Source: an uncultured Clostridia bacterium (GTDB taxonomy: Bacteria > Bacillota > Clostridia > Oscillospirales > Oscillospiraceae). From it: DNA of 7,861 nt. Location of the stretch: the NCBI GenBank assembly GCA_937907715.1, contig CALERM010000083.1, positions 1 to 7,861 on the forward strand, read 5' to 3'. Positions 6,787 through 7,861 of this stretch are shown piece after piece. The notes below the pieces were generated by a model. The model saw only the letters and a program-made list of their open reading frames with translations, searched no databases and was not told the origin of the DNA. Every line of letters starts with the position of its first letter. Positions within the stretch are counted from its first letter, which is position 1. The position numbers were made by a program, and so were the translations under genes.

Positions 6787-6815
6787 CCCTCTGCCGGAAA
6801 TGCTCCGGCAGAGGG
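6787..6815. terminator. Hairpin terminator shared by convergent genes
   Basis: CCCTCTGCCGGA (6787-6798) pairs perfectly over 12 bp with TCCGGCAGAGGG (6804-6815) around an AATGC loop. Rightward the tail is ATTTGTGG, a weak U-tract for the DHHW operon. Leftward the tail is CTTTTGCTTGATTTG, better suited to stop transcription from the DUF1294 gene, whose stop codon is 10 nt away. It probably acts in both directions. Confidence 0.8.
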
Positions 6816-6824
6816 ATTTGTGGT

Positions 6825-7091
6825 CTATCTGAGAAAATACCAGCCGGCGGCTGCGGCATGGAGGACCAGAAGCAGCGGCACGAGAATGTAGAACTTCGGC
6901 TTGCGCGTTTTGTGGTGCGCGATGAGCATGCCAAGAAGACTGCCCGGACTGCCGCCGATTGCCGCAATCAGAAGAAGCGTCCGCTCCGGCACGCGCCGGG
7001 CTTCTTTTTTTGCCAGCAGCTTGTCCGCACACATAATCAGAAAACCCGCCGCATTGATTAGAAGCAGGTAGTACAAAAGCAGCTTTTCCAT
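6825..7091 (-). CDS. DUF1294 small membrane protein
   Basis: An 88-aa protein with three hydrophobic segments (about 4-21, 38-57 and 67-86) and the DUF1294 signature: an ADK motif (22-24) followed by AKKEARRVPERTLL (27-40), then IGGSPGSLLGM (45-55), then HHKTRKPKF (59-67). The basic loop between the first two segments and the HHKTRK motif are the conserved parts of this family, whose function is unknown. I chose the ATG at 7091: AAGGA (7098-7102, minus strand) is 6 nt upstream, while the in-frame GTG at 7094 would be only 3 nt from it. The gene is divergent from the lipoprotein gene and shares a 53-nt gap with it. I found no convincing promoter for it in the gap; one may lie inside the start of the lipoprotein gene. 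Confidence 0.88.
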   Translation of the reverse strand: MEKLLLYYLLLINAAGFLIMCADKLLAKKEARRVPERTLLLIAAIGGSPGSLLGMLIAHHKTRKPKFYILVPLLLVLHAAAAGWYFLR

Positions 7092-7144
7092 CACAGGTCC
7101 TTCTTCCTTTTCATCTTTCCATTTTTGCGCCGGAGGTTTTTGCT

Positions 7145-7672
7145 ATGCGTTCGATTCATATTTCCATGCTTGCTCTTGCGCTGACGGTGCTGCTGTGCGC
7201 CTGTGTGTCCAATGCACCCGTCTGGGAGACGGTGGACGACGCGCAGGTCTGCCAGGGTGAAAGCCGCCTGCCGTCAACAATTGTCTTTGCTGTGCCGGAG
7301 GGTGCGGCAGTGCAGACGTTTTCCCCCTCCGGCGCGGCGCAGAGCTGCTCGGCGCAGGACGGCTCTTATGAGATTACCGCGACGGTGCTGGAAGAAAACG
7401 ACCCGGAAAGCGCCATCCGCACGCTGACGGGCTTTGACGCGGACAGACTTCAGATCATGAGGACCACGCGCTTTTCTCTGCCGGAATATCAGTTTGCATG
7501 GAGCGCCGAAACGGGCGAGGGAGAGCGGCTGTACCGCGCGGCGATGCTCTGCGACGAGCAGTACTGCTACGCGCTGTGCTTTTCTTTTCCCGCGGGCTCC
7601 GGTACCAGCTATGATAGCATACAGGAATCGGTCTTTGCAAGCTTCGGACTGTATTATAATGAAATGCTCTGA
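7145..7672 (+). CDS. Uncharacterised lipoprotein
   Basis: A 175-aa protein with a lipoprotein signal: MRSIHI, a hydrophobic core at about 8-17, and the lipobox LCAC with Cys20 as the lipidated residue. The mature part is acidic and looks like an alternating beta/alpha domain. IRTLTGFDADRLQIM lies at 91-105 and a Tyr/Trp-rich section (YQFAWSAETGEGERLYRAAM) at 115-134. The C-terminal region has Cys136, Cys141 and Cys145 (CDEQYCYALC), and the end DSIQESVFASFGLYY (157-171) resembles a closing helix. I do not recognise a named family. The TLTGF section and the D.I..SF end recall small uncharacterised clostridial lipoproteins, from memory only. The start is supported by GGAGG at 7132-7136, 8 nt before the ATG. 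No clear terminator follows, only an A/T-rich stretch. Confidence 0.8.
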   Translation: MRSIHISMLALALTVLLCACVSNAPVWETVDDAQVCQGESRLPSTIVFAVPEGAAVQTFSPSGAAQSCSAQDGSYEITATVLEENDPESAIRTLTGFDADRLQIMRTTRFSLPEYQFAWSAETGEGERLYRAAMLCDEQYCYALCFSFPAGSGTSYDSIQESVFASFGLYYNEML

Positions 7673-7690
7673 AATCCGGAAAAAACCAAA

Positions 7691-7748
7691 CTTTTTGAGC
7701 TTTCTGAAATTTGTTTTGACTTTTTGAAAAAAATGCTTGACTTTTGGA
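7691..7748 (+). repeat. CTTTTTGA-like octamers upstream of the tRNA promoter
   Basis: Four direct copies of an octamer: CTTTTTGA (7691-7698), CTTTCTGA (7700-7707), CTTTTTGA (7720-7727) and CTTTTGGA (7741-7748). Starts are 9, 20 and 21 nt apart. The last two are part of a longer near-repeat, TTGACTTTTTGA (7716-7727) and TTGACTTTTGGA (7737-7748), of which the second contains the -35 element. A/T tracts spaced about two helical turns apart upstream of a stable-RNA promoter could act as an UP element or bend the DNA. They may also be chance in A/T-rich DNA. Confidence 0.45.
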
Positions 7749-7765
7749 CCCTTCGTGATTATAAT
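7737..7765 (+). promoter_or_regulatory. Near-consensus promoter of the tRNA gene
   Basis: TTGACT (7737-7742), a 17-nt spacer, and a perfect TATAAT (7760-7765). This is the strongest promoter in the window. The start of transcription should lie near 7772, giving a leader of about 44 nt before the tRNA, to be removed by RNase P. It begins 64 nt after the lipoprotein stop. Confidence 0.88.
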
Positions 7766-7783
7766 ATCGATGTCGCTGAGAGA

Positions 7784-7804
7784 TGCGGCGCCGCAGAAAG
7801 CGGC
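7784..7804 (+). other. Palindrome and hairpin in the tRNA leader
   Basis: TGCGGCGCCGCA (7784-7795) is a perfect 12-bp palindrome. GCCGC (7790-7794) can instead pair with GCGGC (7800-7804) around an AGAAA loop. The two cannot form fully together in one transcript. They lie between the predicted transcription start and the tRNA 5' end and may shape the leader for processing; the function is unknown. Confidence 0.5.
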
Positions 7805-7815
7805 TTGTGTGGAAT

Positions 7816-7861
7816 GGAAGGTTAGCTCAGCTGGGAGAGCACTTGCCTTACAAGCAAGGGG
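7816..7861 (+). tRNA. tRNA-Val (anticodon TAC), 3' end beyond the window
   Basis: The acceptor strand is GGAAGGT (7816-7822), then TA. The D arm is GCTC (7825-7828) paired with GAGC (7837-7840) around AGCTGGGA. The anticodon stem CTTGC (7842-7846) pairs with GCAAG (7854-7858), and the 7-nt loop CTTACAA puts TAC at 34-36, so it reads valine codons. The variable loop begins at the last three bases. The T arm and 3' acceptor strand are outside; they should contain ACCTTCC. It may be the first gene of a tRNA cluster. Confidence 0.95.

Noticed and set aside
7673..7715. Possible terminator after the lipoprotein gene (AAAAACC...CTTTTT)
   Set aside because: Only A-T pairs could form, with no GC stem, so it is not a credible hairpin; transcription may run on toward the tRNA.
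1..7861. Mobile element, CRISPR array or defence system
   Set aside because: I found no transposase, integrase, terminal inverted repeats, spaced direct repeats or defence-related domains; composition is even across the window.

Overview
The window looks like chromosomal DNA from a GC-rich, low-complexity-free Firmicute, most likely a gut clostridium of the Oscillospiraceae/Ruminococcaceae kind. This rests on AAGGAG/GGAGG ribosome binding sites, sigma-A type promoters, and the families present (YlmH, DUF896/YnzC, DHHW proteins, clostridial-type FAD dehydrogenases, DUF1294). I see no transposase, integrase, phage gene or CRISPR array. The genes are tightly packed and share one codon style.

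Layout. (1) 1-177, +: the last 58 codons of an unrecognised protein, closed by a hairpin terminator at 181-216. (2) 215-3024, -: two flavoprotein genes head to tail with only 2 nt between them, a BaiN/HI0933-like oxidoreductase followed by a COG2509-type FAD dehydrogenase, driven by a promoter at 3078-3105. (3) 3135-6765, +: a four-gene run starting at an extended -10 promoter. It holds a YlmH-like S4 RNA-binding protein, a DUF896 (YnzC-like) small protein, an MBOAT O-acyltransferase, and a DHHW/SGNH-like membrane-anchored protein. Gaps are 13, 1 and 10 nt. (4) 6787-6815: a perfect 12-bp hairpin between converging genes. (5) 6825-7091, -: a small DUF1294 membrane protein. (6) 7145-7672, +: an uncharacterised lipoprotein, divergent from DUF1294. 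(7) 7673-7815: a tRNA promoter region with a near-consensus promoter and repeated CTTTTTGA-like octamers, leading into a tRNA-Val(TAC) cut off by the window end.

How the genes fit together. The MBOAT and DHHW genes form a recognisable pair like AlgI with AlgJ/AlgX. The MBOAT protein would move acyl groups across the membrane and the DHHW protein would transfer them to an extracytoplasmic glycan. Here the pair appears co-transcribed with, and probably translationally coupled to, two genes with no known link to the envelope (YlmH-like and DUF896). The two flavoproteins probably form one redox operon, but their substrates cannot be read from the sequence.

The most notable points are the mixed ribosome/envelope operon, the MBOAT start with no Shine-Dalgarno site, the tandem flavoproteins whose ribosome binding site is read as codons, the phased octamers upstream of the tRNA promoter, and the unknown lipoprotein. 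I do not see a clearly new defence or mobile system.
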